Shown here piece by piece: positions 14,161-14,946 of a DNA stretch of 14,946 nt; the stretch's first letter is position 1; every line of letters starts with the position of its first letter. The notes below the pieces were generated by a model, which made no database searches, was not told the DNA's origin, and saw nothing but the letters and a program-made list of their open reading frames with translations. The translations under genes were made by a program, and so were the position numbers. Origin of the DNA: Bacillota bacterium (lineage in GTDB: Bacteria; Bacillota; Clostridia; Christensenellales; Aristaeellaceae); contig JAEZLW010000027.1 of the NCBI GenBank assembly GCA_023415145.1, positions 1 through 14,946 on the forward strand, written 5' to 3'.

Positions 14161-14946
14161 TGCTCAAGGATTATGAAATGGTCATCGGCCTGGAAGTGCA
14201 CGTGGAGCTGAAAACAAAATCAAAGATTTTCTGTTCCTGCCCCACCGATTTCGGCGCGGCTCCCAACACCCAGTGCTGCCCTGTCTGCATGGGCATGCCC
14301 GGCACGCTGCCGGTACTGAACGGCGAAGTGGTTCGCTTTGCCATCAAGGCAGGTCTTGCCACCAACTGTCAGATAGAACCCTATTCCAAGCAGGACAGGA
14401 AAAATTACTTCTATCCCGACCTGCCCAAGGCGTATCAAATCTCCCAATACGACCTGCCGCTTTGCCACCACGGCCACCTTCTCATCGAAACGCCGGAGGG
14501 GCAAAAGAAAATTGGCATCACACGCATCCACATCGAGGAAGACGCGGGCAAGCTGATCCATGACGACAAGCGGGGTACGATGGTTGACTGCAACCGCTGC
14601 GGTGTGCCGCTGATTGAAATTGTGTCCGAGCCGGACATCCGCTCCGCCAAAGAGGCCGCCGCCTATTTGCAAAAGCTGAAGGCTGTCATCTCCTACACAG
14701 GAATTTCAGACTGCAAAATGAACGAAGGCTCGCTGCGCTGCGATGTAAACCTATCGGTGCGAAAAAAGGGTGAAACGGCTCTTGGTACCCGCACGGAAAT
14801 GAAGAACCTGAACTCCTTCCAGTCGGTTGCTAAGGCCATCGAGCAGGAGTATACCCGCCAGGTGGAGGCGGTCGAAAAAGGCGAAAAAATCGTGCAGGAG
14901 ACACGCCGCTTTGACCAGGTTACAGGTCAGACCTATTCCATGCGCA
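14160..14946 (+). CDS. gatB: Asp-tRNA(Asn)/Glu-tRNA(Gln) amidotransferase subunit GatB (3' end outside window)
   Basis: First 262 residues; the frame is open to the window edge, roughly half of a normal GatB (about 475-480). GatB binds the mischarged tRNA, activates the side-chain carboxylate with ATP and adds the ammonia delivered by GatA. Seen: YEMVIGLEVHVELKTKSK at the N-terminus, a CxC (C25, C27) and C40-P-V-C43 set that probably binds zinc as in many GatBs, SKQDRKNYFYPDLPKAYQISQ, IGITRIHIEEDAGKL, CNRCGVPLIEIVSEPD, and RTEMKNLNSF. ATG 14160 overlaps the gatA stop by one base (TAATG), with GGGGAGGTGA upstream, so translation is probably coupled to gatA. The C-terminal tRNA-binding tail is beyond the window. 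Confidence 0.97.
   Translation, partial: MLKDYEMVIGLEVHVELKTKSKIFCSCPTDFGAAPNTQCCPVCMGMPGTLPVLNGEVVRFAIKAGLATNCQIEPYSKQDRKNYFYPDLPKAYQISQYDLPLCHHGHLLIETPEGQKKIGITRIHIEEDAGKLIHDDKRGTMVDCNRCGVPLIEIVSEPDIRSAKEAAAYLQKLKAVISYTGISDCKMNEGSLRCDVNLSVRKKGETALGTRTEMKNLNSFQSVAKAIEQEYTRQVEAVEKGEKIVQETRRFDQVTGQTYSMR

Overview
The window looks like chromosomal DNA of a Gram-positive bacterium of the Clostridia type, possibly Christensenellales-like (the order is only a guess). Reasons: a T-box leader in front of an aminoacyl-tRNA synthetase operon, purine-rich Shine-Dalgarno sites before almost every gene, a secreted protein built of SH3b modules joined by Thr-Pro linkers, a LuxS/YbaK pair, and a PRK06851-type ATPase. 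All genes look like vertically inherited host genes. I see no insertion sequence, phage gene, CRISPR array, tRNA or rRNA.

Layout, left to right. (1) 1-2975, minus: the first 991 residues of a very large exported protein with a signal peptide, eight SH3b-like modules, a peptidoglycan-binding domain and the start of an uncharacterised C-terminal module. A good sigma-A promoter lies at 3059-3087. (2) 3124-6104, minus: a tight operon of nitroreductase, rarA and an orphan sensor histidine kinase; the kinase start overlaps the rarA stop by 4 bp. (3) 6265-7227, plus: luxS and ybaK behind a near-consensus promoter. (4) 7244-7810, minus: an unrecognised membrane-anchored protein. (5) 7958-9034, minus: a P-loop ATPase followed by a clear terminator. 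(6) 9087-9539, plus: a YaiI/YqxD-family protein. (7) 9649-10101, minus: an unrecognised four-helix membrane protein with its own terminator. (8) 10226-14946, plus: the most interesting block, a perfect TTGACA-17-TATAAT promoter, a T-box riboswitch with terminator, then aspS-gatC (one reading frame), gatA and gatB (cut by the window edge).

Block 8 is a complete indirect route to Asn-tRNA(Asn), and possibly Gln-tRNA(Gln). An aspartyl-tRNA synthetase charges tRNA with Asp and the GatCAB amidotransferase amidates it. Here the GatC subunit is fused to the C-terminus of the synthetase, so the charging enzyme and the amidotransferase would be physically joined. The leader's specifier region reads GAA-GAAC, so an Asn codon (AAC) and a Glu codon (GAA) overlap, and neither is an Asp codon. 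The operon therefore appears to sense the tRNAs whose charging it completes (Asn, and Glu as precursor for Gln), not tRNA(Asp). This matches the two-codon T-box idea I recall for a clostridial gatCAB operon.
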